A DNA stretch of 64,000 nt from Halocafeteria seosinensis. Lineage: Eukaryota > Sar > Bigyra > Bicosoecida. Under the pieces are notes generated by a model that ran no database searches, was not told where the DNA came from, and was given only the letters and a program-made list of their open reading frames with translations. This document shows positions 11,338 through 23,093 of this stretch, one piece after another (position 1 is the stretch's first letter; each line of letters opens with the position of its first letter). The stretch covers positions 102,477-166,476 of the forward strand of contig LVLI01000263.1 in the NCBI GenBank assembly GCA_001687465.1, in the 5' to 3' direction. A program made the position numbers and the translations under genes.

Positions 11338-13026
11338 ATGACGGTCTCTGTGGAGCGATTTCTGGCATTCACCGATGCCTACTTGGCCATTATCGGTACG
11401 CATTTAGTACACTCTGTCAAATGTTTGGTTATCCTTATCATGTGAGTGATGCATGCAACAACTGCAGCTACGTTGATGGTTACGGCCTTGGTCCACCTGA
11501 AAGACAAGTCTATAGAGACAATACAAAACGCTGAGAATGTGGAGCATAAACTGAGGGAGGAGCTGTCACACAGATACCTGGGAGTGGTGGTCTATTTCAT
11601 CACGTTCCATGTCATTGCGCGGCACTTTCTCATGCACGCAAAGGCGATGACGAGTATCCCCCGAGTCAAATTGGGTACCATCGCAGCGCATATTTTCGGA
11701 TACTTCCCGGCAATTGCGTTTCTCCCTTCAACAACATCATTTTTGGCTACTTACTTTGACAGAAATGCTTACATCGGATTTGCCTTTTTTGGGAATTTGA
11801 TTCTACTCTCTGTGGCCTCGGGAATTGTTGATTACACCCTCATTAAAGATAGTGACTGCCGACTACTTGTTTTCTCGAGGAGCATCATGCATGTTGGACA
11901 TCCGGATGTCCTGGAGAAGGTAGATCAAAAAGGATATGCAATGAGATATTCTACTTCTGTATGGTATACTGTATACAGGATATGTGGAGACACAATTTCA
12001 CTTTCCATTTCGATGGCTATTACAGTAGCCGTGGGGGTCGGCAGCTCACCGGGAGAGTGGTATTTGTATCCTATTTATGCTGTCTTGGCGCTGCTCCACA
12101 AATTTGTAGATCGTGTGGTCATCTCCAAATGCTTTCCACCTATAGCGCAAGTAGGAGCGACTGTACAGAGTCGTTCGCTACTAGGCGAGGCTCAAAGGGA
12201 ACGGACTAGGAAACACAAGGCTTCGCTCTTCGACAAGTCTCGTCTGGAGGCATTCGCTGATGGTGTGTTTGGTATAGTGTCTACACTCATTGTATTGGAA
12301 ATAAAACCCAATAGTGTCAGTGGTGAAGATTCGGAAGCACTAGGAGCATACCTCCACGAACATCGCGGAGAAATCATTTCGGCAGTTGTTGCACTGCTGC
12401 TGACGGCCTCGTTGTGGAATATTCACGCGACAATGGTGTCCCTCTTGGAGAAGAGTGGGGATGACGTTACTCATTGGACGTTTCGTGTTAACGGTGTCGT
12501 TTTTTCTTGGGTTGGTCTTATCCCGTTTTCTATATCGCTTGTGACAGACTTCCCCAAACTGGCGTTACCTCCGCTAATTCTGGGGATAGTGTTCCTGTTC
12601 ATTACTATGGCGTTCACTGTTTTCCTGATCCTGGTTACGCGAAAATTTACGAAGAGCAAGCAAGCCGAAAGAGACAGCCTCGTCAATAACGTAGATAGCT
12701 CAAGTGCACACCACGATGACGATACAAGTGATCCTGATGTACTGCACTTCAGAAACATCGCAAATCAGGCCAAAGTAAAATTGGTGCTCTTCGGTCTGGA
12801 AGCATTTGCGCTAATTACATTAGGACTAGTGCGTCTGCACAATGGACCAGCGCATCATGACTTCGTCATTACGTCCATAATGTTGGGTCTATTATTTTGC
12901 CTCAGTCTGGAAATGTTCTTGGAGACGAGGCCGTACTTTAAGGAGTACGTAGACGACGATCTAGATCATCTCCGCGGTTCACAAGCGGAACAAGAGTTAA
13001 AAGAATATGGATCATTTGACTCGTAG
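11338..13026 (+). CDS. TMEM175/DUF1211-like potassium channel, intron-poor copy
   Basis: Tandem paralogue of the upstream channel, about 538 residues. Two exons: 11338-11395 and 11468-13026. The first exon (MTVSVERFLAF) and the phase-1 intron inside ATC-G match the first copy exactly, but all later introns are absent. Repeat one carries ERFLAFTDAYLAIIATLM, so the usual FSD is FTD here. Repeat two carries AFADGVFGIVSTLIVLEIKP. Both halves have the expected hydrophobic helices (for example GEIISAVVALLLTASLWNIH). An acidic tail (YVDDDLDHL) follows. Residues such as WNIHATMV are shared with the sister gene, supporting local duplication. Confidence 0.88.
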
Positions 13027-13285
13027 TTGTTATCACTATCAACTTACAACTACCCCACGACTCTCGACCATAATCTAGGGTTCCGATCTTCAACCATCCA
13101 CAAAGGACTTAAGTGGTGTGTTCCCTACCTAAATCTGTAATTAATATAGTATTTGTTGCATACACGTGTTGTCGCATAACATTTTGTCTGTATGCAATTG
13201 TCGAGTCTGTGAGTATGCCGCTGCGTTGTCAGGACATTTAATTAGGGGTATATATTCACGAGTTCGAGAGTGATGCACTAACGGT

Positions 13286-14642
13286 ATGGAATTACAAGGT
13301 GATTGGAGTTATGAAGAGCTATCAGACACAACAAAAATGGCTGCTAGACAAACTCCAGTACTACATAAATCTGGTAAAAAGTACACAGCTATCGCTGATG
13401 GCGATGGACGAAGCTCTGAAGCGGTTAATCCTCAGGATGGAAGCGTTGGCCCCACAACGTGTTGTTGCGGCTTATGCATTGTGAAGCGATATCAGGCATT
13501 TAGCAGCCCCCTGCTTTTGTTTATTATTGGATCTATGGCTCTCTCACCGTTAGCAATGTAAGCATGATGTTAAATGATATGGGATGTATATACGCAGTCG
13601 TAACAATGCCACGACCATACTGCAGCACACCACATTTGTCGGAAAACGAGTGGAAGTCTACCACAGCGTTGCATTCGATACTTGGAATCGCTTGTTTGGC
13701 CCTGCTCGTCTGCACCACCTTCATTGAACCAGGTATGCAGCTTGCACGAAGGGACGGTGTTTTCCGATGTTTGACTGACCACCAGTGCGAGCCTTTGCAG
13801 GCGTATTACCGAGAAACACGTTCGACGAACCGATCATTCCCAAGACGAAGGAGTATAGTGACCTCCTACCATTTCGAACGATAGCGAGAGCTGATGCTGA
13901 AGTGGAAGTTCCTCCTGTTCTTGGAAGTGATACTCCCTCCTTAATCTCTCCATCCACTACACGTATCTGGACGATGCACCAAAATGAAGCCTATCGTAAC
14001 TGGCACCAGAATTACAGGTACTGGGCCATAAGGAGAAACAAATACTCACAATTTGAAGCGGTTTACAATATGCAACAACGATTAATTAGTCATGAAGCTT
14101 GCAGCACCGGTGGAAGCACAACCTCTGAGATGATCCACTTGGAAGATATTTTTCCGCTACGAATCTGCTCGGTTTGTAATCTAATCATATATCCTCAAGT
14201 GGTTCATATGCAGTCGAAACTTGGTCACTGCGTTAATGGCTTTGACCACTACTGTCGCTGGGCAGGCAGTGTCATCGGTCATCGCAATTACGCTGCATAT
14301 GCCAGTTTCCTCTTTTCGTTATGGCTATTCACCGGAAGCGGTGTAGTGTTTTCCGGCCTCGTTCTGGATTGTCTTGTGAAAGGAAGTGATTCCAGAAACG
14401 ATTTAAAGGTAGCATTCGGCATGCGCCAGCAGTACCACTTGATTGCGCTGGGAATTTGCGGCCTGCTCCACTTAGTTATATTCTCTTATGTTTGTAAGTG
14501 GAGTTGCCTAGCATTGAAGTTGGCCAACCGGACCTTTCCACTTTCCGCTGCAGCATTCGTGGGCACCGTCCACCTTTACCTGCAAGCAAAAAAGTTGACT
14601 CAATCACAGCACATGTCGTTAGACCAGTTTCGCAAAAAGTGA
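13286..14642 (+). CDS. Divergent DHHC-family acyltransferase (DHYC motif)
   Basis: Predicted four-helix membrane protein of the palmitoyltransferase family, about 386 residues. Exons fit 13286-13557, 13626-13732, 13801-14493 and 14554-14642. Helix 2 ends in the family's FIEPG-VLPRN (DPG-like) motif, which the splice restores. The catalytic segment reads GFDHYCRWAGSVIGHRNY: DHYC in place of DHHC, as in some fungal members. Upstream only part of the Cys-rich domain is kept: CSVC and HC remain, while the usual HCxxCxxC reads HMQSKLGHC and the usual NCVG is SVIG. Helices 3 and 4 are clear. The canonical TTxE is not evident; the nearest match is KLTQSQ. Activity is plausible but the zinc site is reduced. 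Confidence 0.8.
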
Positions 14643-14943
14643 GCGCTGGATACACGAGCGTGAGTATTTCAGCTGGAATTCAATTCGTTTGTATGTTAAC
14701 AGGTTTTCGCAAGCGCGCTTTGCATTTAGGATAGGACACTCATTTATTCAAGGCTATAACGAAGGAGACTACCTTTATTGTTCTCAAATACCTAGTATAG
14801 TACTAGAGAGGACTACGTCTGCACAGTACTTGCAAGATCAACTAAACGACGCATGCTGAAGACGCAGTGCAGTGTAGGCTATCTCGCAATGAATGGCATG
14901 CACAGTAACGCGAATAGCGAATATATCAATTCTAATACACTTT

Positions 14944-16161
14944 TTATCGGTTGTTCTCTTCGTCCCCTCCGCTCTGCCTTTCGGATTCTTCTGCGTTTCG
15001 TTTCTCTTCTTCGCCTTCAAATGTTGGCAACGATTCTGTCTGGAGCTGGTATCTAGAGGCAGATTCAGCACTATCCTGGTAACCGGACATTGCCGCTTCC
15101 GTGACTGATTCTAATTGTAGAGGCTCTCCCGGTTTCCGATAAGCCCAAGACTTAGCTTCTTCAGGGATAGGTGACCGGCTTTGACGGCGCACTTCAGCCC
15201 GTTTCTTCCAAGAGTACCAGTTTCTAATTTTCTTATTTGTTGTCGCTTTTTCGGCCCTTGTCGGTGAGATAGCGTATGGGTGGTCTATCGGTACAAGTAG
15301 CGGGCGACCAAACTTCTTAATGAGTGTCATCTCCTTCCGGTACTGAGGTTTCTGTTTAGGGTAAGCTTCCCCGCGAGCTTGACGTATCTGTTCAAAGGCG
15401 CGCTGTCTCTCTCCCAAGACAACCTTAATTCGCGCCATTGTCTTCTGTACCTTCTTGAGCCTATGTCCATCCGGTTGGGCGATATTGCCTTGTGAATAAA
15501 AGAGTCGCTCTGAGAGTAGCATATTTTTCTCTTTCAGACATACAAACCATAGCTTGTGCAAATCCTCAAAACTCTTTAATCGCAGTTCAGACGCTTTCCA
15601 CGCCCTTCCTGTCAACACACCAAAATGTCAAACAAATTTATGCCTAACTCTCATGTCCTTACATCCACTAAAATGTCACTACAGTGGTTGCTCCGTACCT
15701 GACTTGACGGCATCTTTGGCGTACTGGTCCGGCCCAAAGAATTCGGCTAGTCCCATTCTAGCCGGCGTAGAACTTGTAAAATAGCGTATAGAATCGGCCT
15801 TTCCATCTCCGAATGTGTTTATGCGGTTCTGAGCTCTCCATAGCCGTGTGTATGCTGTGCCAGCCGGTGTCCAGCTTTTAACACTGTCTATAAGAGATTC
15901 ACTCCTCCGAAGCAGCCCTAGGTTGCGGCTCGACACCGTCGTTAGAGGCCCCATTATTCTCACCGGATTTCCCCCTCCAAAGCCTCTAAAATGGACTTGT
16001 ATGCAAGCGACAAACCTAGGAGACTCCATACTCCTAATTCCAGCCCCAACCACGGCAGGGCAGGCCCGAAGTTCCCGAACCTTACCCCGCCACGGTCTCG
16101 TTTTCATCCCAGAGCGGCTTCTCATAGGTCCATTTAGGGTTGTTCCAAGGAGATTATACAT
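14944..16161 (-). CDS. MRPL47: Mitochondrial large-subunit ribosomal protein uL29m
   Basis: Two exons, 16161-15699 and 15608-14944, about 375 residues. The splice joins AVKSG to RAWKASELRLKSFEDLHKLW, the conserved uL29m/MRP-L47 core, followed by LKEKNMLLSER. Bacterial L29 corresponds to this helical hairpin; the mitochondrial protein has N- and C-terminal extensions, both seen here. The N-terminal part is basic and Ser-rich, fitting a mitochondrial presequence, and leads to the conserved GLAEFFGPDQY. The C-terminus is charged (GGDEENNR). It is divergently arranged with the ubiquitin-L40 gene, so two ribosomal-protein genes probably share one promoter. Confidence 0.9.
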
Positions 16162-16238
16162 AGAGGAAACTCAGAGTACAAGAGTGTATTGTCTGTGCTC
16201 ATCGTGGTTTTAGGGGAAACACAAACCGAGTAATAACA
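16162..16238. promoter_or_regulatory. Short divergent promoter shared by uL29m and ubiquitin-L40
   Basis: Only 77 bases separate the two opposite start codons, so both genes must be driven from this interval or from sequence inside the genes. No specific motif is claimed. The pairing of two ribosomal-protein genes suggests co-expression. Confidence 0.5.
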
Positions 16239-16874
<636 letters not shown>

Positions 16875-17378
16875 TTTCTTTGTATTACCAATGAGTATAT
16901 GGCCTATGGGACAACCCCTTTTTTTGCACAACCCTTTGATATAACAATGCACAAAAATTTCTGTTGGTTGTGCTTGATTGCACGTGGAGAGTAATGTGTC
17001 TTCTTGGTATACTGGCAGAGTGCTCTGCCGACCCGGGCAGATAATGTGGTCGTCCAGACACGAGTATGTAAGGCTAGGTTTGCTTGCTCTCACCCATTTC
17101 CTTCCAAATCACCACTTTGCGTTTTCTACATTGTAATTTCGAGGGGGGAACTACGCTCTTTGTACTATTTCGCTTACCATCGACATCTTGAGTCACTGCT
17201 CGTCCAGCGAGATGTGAAGCTGAAAACAGCATTTGCTGAACACTCCACGGAGTCCACGAGTAGATGCGTATTGGCTCCATATATTGTTGTACGATCTCAT
17301 AGAATTTTGTTTCATTCTGTCTCTGTGGTGCGTGGACCTTGCGAGTGGACGTGCAGCCGGCCGCAATTCTTGAACAAT
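16875..17378. other. Intergenic region upstream of MTO1
   Basis: About 0.5 kb between the ubiquitin-L40 stop and the MTO1 start. The MTO1 reading frame is open upstream to about 17004, but that part lacks family features and is probably 5'UTR. No RNA gene seen. Confidence 0.5.
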
Positions 17379-19987
17379 ATGATGCGACGAGCTGCTGCAG
17401 CGACAATATGTCGCTCCCAACTCCCCTACAGAGGTTTTGGAACATCATCTGCCATCTCTTTGTGCCGCCAGAAGTTTATGAGTGCCCCTATATCTAGGCG
17501 GTCCTTCTCTAAGGAAAATCGCAATGCATTGATGGATACCTTCCGGTCTCCAATCACTCCAATTAATCTCAACACTGAAGGAGCCTCCAATTCCTACTCC
17601 TGTGATGTGGTGGTCATTGGGGGAGGACATGCGGGCTGCGAAGCAGCTGCCGCTGCAGCTAGAACGGGTGCATCTACTATTCTCCTCACGCAGAAAGTCT
17701 ACACAGTCGGAGAGATGAGCTGCAACGTAAGTACACCATGACGGGTTATGGTGTAGTAAACTCTGGCAGGATGTGGACTTCCTTTGTCGGGATATTGCAG
17801 CCGTCATTTGGTGGAGTAGGCAAAGGGACGCTGGTGCGCGAAATAGATGCACTGGATGGTCTTATGGGAACCGTTGCTGATGACGCCGCTGTGCAGTTTA
17901 AAGTCTTGAATCGCTCCAAGGGAGCAGCCGTGCAAGGACCACGAGTACAGGCTGATCGCGACCAATATAAGATGAGGATGCAAGAGATGATAGCTGCTCA
18001 ACCAAATCTACGGGTAGTAGAAGCTAGTGCGGAAGATCTCGACTTAGATGGTACGGCTCATTGAAACAACAAGAAGTGGTGACTAATTCTCCTTTATGTG
18101 TGTCGTGTTGTCTTCCAGAAGCCCCCAATGGTGTCCCCAAGGTCAGAGGCATCACCACCGGAGATGGAGGATACATCAGGGCACAAAAGGCAGTTCTTAC
18201 AACTGGGACGTTCCTCAGAGGGGTAATACACATCGGTGACAGATGCTACGCAGCCGGGCGGCATGTCAGAGACAGGTAAGTGTCGCCGCTACCAACGATT
18301 ATTCTACAGCCTTGATTGAGTATGCTCCCTATGCAGCGATGAAGTTGAAGCTCCCACTGTGGGCTTGGCCGGTACTTTAATGCGCTTAAATTTTCCCCTT
18401 TCAAGGCTCACAACTGGTACCCCTCCGAGGCTTGATGGTCGAACCATTGACTATACTAATCTGGAACCACAACAAAGTGACCCTATTTCGGTGCCACTGT
18501 CGTTCCTCAACTTTGGGAAGTCTATGCGCAACGAAGGAAACTTAATCCGTTGCCATTTGACATTTACGAATCAAAAGACACACGACGTAGTTTCCCAGAA
18601 CTTTCACCGTTTGCCTCAGTTCGTCGCTAACGAGGGTAAGGGGCAAGGGCCAAGGTAAGTTGTTTCTGCAAATTTGTTTTTTGGGCCGTGTCAATATTCT
18701 GATTTTGCCCTTCACAGAAACTGCCCGGCCTTGGAAAGGAAAGTATTACGATTTCCGGATAGAACCAGTCATCAGGTATGGCTTGAACCGGAGGGGTTGA
18801 ATACGGATGTTGTTTATCCAAATGGTAAGTGCAACTTGCTTGTTACGCATCGCACAACGTACCTTATCTGTTGGAGGTTGAGATTGTCACCAGGAATTAC
18901 CACTGCTCTCCCGGAAGAGATACAAGAAGACATGGTTAGAACTATACCTGGCCTTGAAGAGGCAAAAATCGTACGTTTTTGGAAACGACTATGTATTGTT
19001 TGGCAGATGCGACGTACAAACTTCCTACTACAGACACGACCGGCCTACTCTGTCGAATATGATTTTGTGGATCCTCGAACCTTGTACTCGTCCCTCGAAT
19101 CGCGGCCTATTAGTGGCCTCTTTTTAGCTGGTCAGATCAACGGCACTACTGGTTACGAAGAAGCCGGTGCTCAAGGAATCATTGCCGGAGCTAATGCCGG
19201 TTTTATTGCTACTGGAAGGTCCCCGATGATCATGGACCGTACTAACTCCTTCATCGGCGTACTTATTGATGACCTCACTACTCTGGGAACAACAGAACCA
19301 TATCGGATGTACACATCTCGCTCTGAGTATAGACTGAGCGTCCGTGCTGAAAACGCTGATCTACGTCTGACCGAACTTGGTCGTGAAAGAGGGATTGTTG
19401 GGTCAACCCGGTACGAGAATTTCCTGGAAAGGAAGTCAATGATCGAAGCTGGTCTGAAGCAGTTGGACTATTTCCGCTTAACTTCTCACGACTGGAAAAA
19501 CAGAGGATTCAATTGCAGCCAAGATGGACAGTGGAGAAGCGCCGCCGATATTCTATCTTTCCCCGGAGTAGATATGAGCATGTTGAAAGATTCTATTGGG
19601 CTGCCACAAGATCTGGAGGGTCGTTGGCAGAATAGTGTTGAGGAGCACATTCAGGTCCGTATATATGTGTCTGTTATGTTTCTCTGAAGTACTGATGCAA
19701 CATTTTCCCTTGTCCTGCAGATTGAGTGCAAGTATAGAAACTACTTAGAGAGACAGCGCAGAGAAATCGAAGAGTTTAAGAACTCCGATGCCTTAGAACT
19801 CCCTCCTAATGTAGACTTCAATTCGCTTTCCCAGATTAGCAAAGTAGAAGCTGAACGACTGTCGGATGCGCAACCGAGGACGCTTCACGCCGCCTCGAGA
19901 CTACCTGGCATCCGACCGAGCACACTTATGGTGCTGCATAAACTGGCCAAGCGTGAACACTCCCAACAATCCAAGGCTTCTAACTAA
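17379..19987 (+). CDS. MTO1: Mitochondrial tRNA U34-modifying enzyme MTO1 (MnmG/GidA)
   Basis: FAD-dependent enzyme that, with MSS1/GTPBP3, carboxymethylaminomethylates (or taurine-modifies) U34 of mitochondrial tRNAs. The start [12 protein letters not shown] gives a basic presequence. The FAD-binding motif is [14 protein letters not shown]. Exon joins restore [71 protein letters not shown] and [16 protein letters not shown], the last across an intron that is open in frame and easily missed. [17 protein letters not shown] and [14 protein letters not shown] are textbook GidA motifs. The C-terminal helical domain ([28 protein letters not shown]) is present, ending TAA 19985-19987. The length fits a complete enzyme. 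Confidence 0.96.
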
Positions 19988-20927
19988 ATATGACAAAATA
20001 AGAATGCAACCCGGAAATAACTGTAGTTGTGATCTGTTTAAGGGCTAAAGTCCGGTTATATCATACAAAACATACTTGTAGACACAGAGGAGACGCTCTA
20101 TAAGACTACCCCGGTAGACTCCGTGAGAAGATAGGCAGTGAGTGCCTGTGAGTCGATAATGTCAACAGTGACCCCTGTTGTCTAAAATCACGTGAATGTA
20201 CTCAAGCTTCGTCGTATTACCCTACTGTGTTTGTATACGGACGTAAAGTTTACTAGCGAGGGGGTAGTAGAAGATGTGGTTGTAGCGTAATGGGAAAGAT
20301 ATCCTCACGGTGAAATCACCCATACGATCAGTGTAGTGTATCAAGCAGTGCGATGACGCATTGCGTTCTGTTCCGGAATCGGGCCGCGATAATCGGGATC
20401 ATCTGAAGTATGCTGCGGGGACGGCCAGCGATTAACAGGGAATTCCACTCAAAGCGAAGGATATTCAGATATGGCGCAAGATAGGCTTGATATTGGAGAC
20501 TATCTACGCATGGATAAAATGCCACTGAAGGGAGAGAGAGGGAGGTGCTCGTAGACCAACGAAGGGAAAGAGAAATGAAGCCAGTTATGGCTAACCCCCT
20601 CTTCTTGTTATCCACGTAGGTTATCCTCCCCATGCATACAACAACAAACAAGGATGCCTGCAGAGCAACACACTTCGCTAGACCGTCTTATATGACAAGT
20701 TGTGCCATATGTTGCATCATGATTCATAACAGCTGCTAGACTACTGGTACAACACCTGTCTTTTGTGGTGTCTTCACAGTCGTTCAACTTTTAACAGAGC
20801 TTCACATCATTTGTCTCGTTGATACAAAGGAGCTCTACTACGTTCTCCTCCCGGTTTGTACGTGCGACTTAGATCAGAAGGGCCACTTTTGTCTGTGATA
20901 GTAAGGAGACAAATAATAAAAGTCGCC
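19988..20927. other. Intergenic region, no supported gene
   Basis: About 0.9 kb. A minus-strand open frame of 107 codons (20328-20651) has no recognisable motif and was not accepted. No tRNA or repeat was seen. Confidence 0.5.
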
Positions 20928-22470
20928 ATGGCTGAAGATAGCGCCACAGGCGGCGCTTCATCGTCGCACTCCACCCAGGGGTCTCGAAGGAAGCAAGGGT
21001 ATGCAGAGCAGCATTCACAAGGAAACGTGGAAGGAACTTCGGACGATGCAGCTGTCAGTAAACTGTACGTGCGCTGTTGGTTGTTTCATAATATTGCTGG
21101 GAGGAATTCAACGGGTTGATGTGCAGCTCTGCTGTCAAACTCGGTTATATAGATGACCCATTTTTGCACTATTTTGTCAAAAAGCACAAAAGAAGATCTC
21201 CCCTAATCAACCGAGGTATGTTCCCACCGGCATGGACTTCGTACTCAGAATATCTGATATAGTGCCTGAATCGTGACCCCACAGGATACTTCGCTCGGAT
21301 GATAGCTCTGGAAACGATTGCTACAGATTTCGTGAATCTCAATCGAAGAGGATGTCAGATCGTCTCTTTGGGTGCAGGACAAGATACTCTCTTCTTTCGC
21401 TTAGCGGTACGTTATCCTGGACGATTTACTGCGCAGTTCTCTGATTGAATTCGACCGTGGTTGGAAACAGAAAGAAAATCTATGCCCAACGAAGTTCTTC
21501 GAGATCGACCTTCCAAGTGTTACTCATTTGAAGACTCAAGTACTAGAGGGAAATACGTCTCTTCGTCAAATGATTCTGAGTGATGACCCTTACCAAACGT
21601 ATGATGAAGTTTTCAGGAAGAGTGAGGTACCAAACGAAGCTGCAGGGGACTTCCGACCCCGTGGATCCCGGTATGCGCTGATAACAGCTGACTTAGCCGA
21701 TTTAGAGGATTTGAAATCGAAACTATGTGAAGAGGCAATTGATTTCAGGTAGAGTAAACTTACATATGTGCTCATGCGTTGTAGAGTATCGACTTCACGA
21801 TGTCCTATTCATACAGTTTACCTACCCTCTTCATTTCGGAATGCGTACTAGTGTACATGGATCCTCGCCAGAGCACGCAATTGATAAATTGGGCTGGGAA
21901 TGCATTTCCCAGCGGAGCTTTTGTTACGTATGAACAGATACATCCAGATGATGCTTTCGGGCATGTAAGTGCACACATAAGCTTCTTTGCGATGCACTCC
22001 CTTAATGCGTTTTGATATATTGTGTGCATCCATCCGCAGATAATGCAGCAAAACCTGTCCTCAAGGGGTGCGTCCCTGAAAGGGCTTCACGCGTATCCAA
22101 CCCTGACAGCTCAAGCAGCAAGGTATACGGATAACGGTTGGTCGTACGCAAGCGTCGCCGATATGAACGACATTTACTACAAGTATATCCCGCAGTAAGT
22201 CCACATTTGAGAGGACTGAGATCATACCGCTCGGCACTGCGATTTGTGCGCAGAGAAAAACTGAAGGACGCCGAACAACTGGAAATTTTCGATGAATTTG
22301 AAGAGTGGCACTTGATGATGGGACACTACTGTATAGCTGTTGCGATCAATGACCAAAGCAACAGGCTTGGGGAGCCAGATGAGCATGGCGAGGTCCGGAT
22401 ACCCCCGGAATCGCTCTTACGATTACTGTGGTCAAAGCATATATATTACCCGGATGATACAGCCAAGTAA
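20928..22470 (+). CDS. LCMT1: Leucine carboxyl methyltransferase (PP2A methylation)
   Basis: SAM-dependent enzyme that methylates the C-terminal Leu of PP2A-type catalytic subunits (LCMT1/PPM1). Exons join to give an N-terminal Ser-rich leader and then GYIDDPFLHYFVKKHKRRSP and INRGYFARM, the conserved substrate/SAM pocket region. The SAM motif is IVSLGAGQDTLFFRLA, followed by FFEIDLP. Further motifs are LPTLFISECVLVYM, VTYEQIHPDDAFG (typical LCMT loop) and FDEFEEWHLMMGHYCI. A splice at 22195 joins IPQ to EKLKDAEQ. About seven introns, all with GT-AG borders. It ends TAA 22468-22470. The family is certain; individual exon edges are good to a few bases. Confidence 0.94.
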
Positions 22471-23093
22471 AACGGTGTTAGGCGGTTCCACAATTCAGAG
22501 CCTCTCGCTGTCTCCGCATGAGGCAGACTGAGGTCTGCCAGATGAGGTTGAGCGGACAGTCTCAATCGTAGCACTAAAGTTGTGTAGTACGATTTCTGTA
22601 TTCAATATACAGTGGTATCCACTCCTGTTCTTGAACAGTTTCTACCGGTTTTAATTCCGTGCAGGGTGCGTATCTTTCCGCGTCCGCATGGACGGCTACA
22701 GGCTTCCACGCACACTGCTATCACAGTCTGTTGAACGACCTAAGGGGTACATCGATGACCTTTAATGATACAGATATACTATTTCCCCGTCGGCCTCTTC
22801 GCAAGTTCTGCGATATGCGAAGCGGACGCACGCGGTCACCAGGAGCTGTGTGTTCCCCGCCATTCTTCGCTAGCTCCGGCATTGCGCAAACAGGGCAGTC
22901 ACTTCCGTACAAGTAGGTTTCCTACTCCACGCCTATTGTTACCGTGTAATCTGGATTGATATGTGTTCCAAGTTCTTCAGTTGCTAATTCTGGTCCCCAG
23001 ACACGATCTGAAGAAGAATAATATGCGAAGGCTGGTTCTGTTCTTCGGCGTAAGTCGGCATGTAGCTGGTGCAAGCGAGTGCGGTGGTGAGAA
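22471..23093. other. Intergenic region, no supported gene
   Basis: About 0.6 kb. Contains a plus-strand open frame of about 85 codons (22659-22916) without motifs and minus-strand shadows of the next gene. Nothing functional recognised. Confidence 0.5.

Noticed and set aside
18970-19035. Open in-frame segment within MTO1
   Set aside because: Removing GTACG...ACAG joins AKI to [11 protein letters not shown], the conserved GidA sequence; the segment is an intron.
20328-20651. 107-codon minus-strand ORF
   Set aside because: No domain, no splice context and no protein-like pattern; probably chance.
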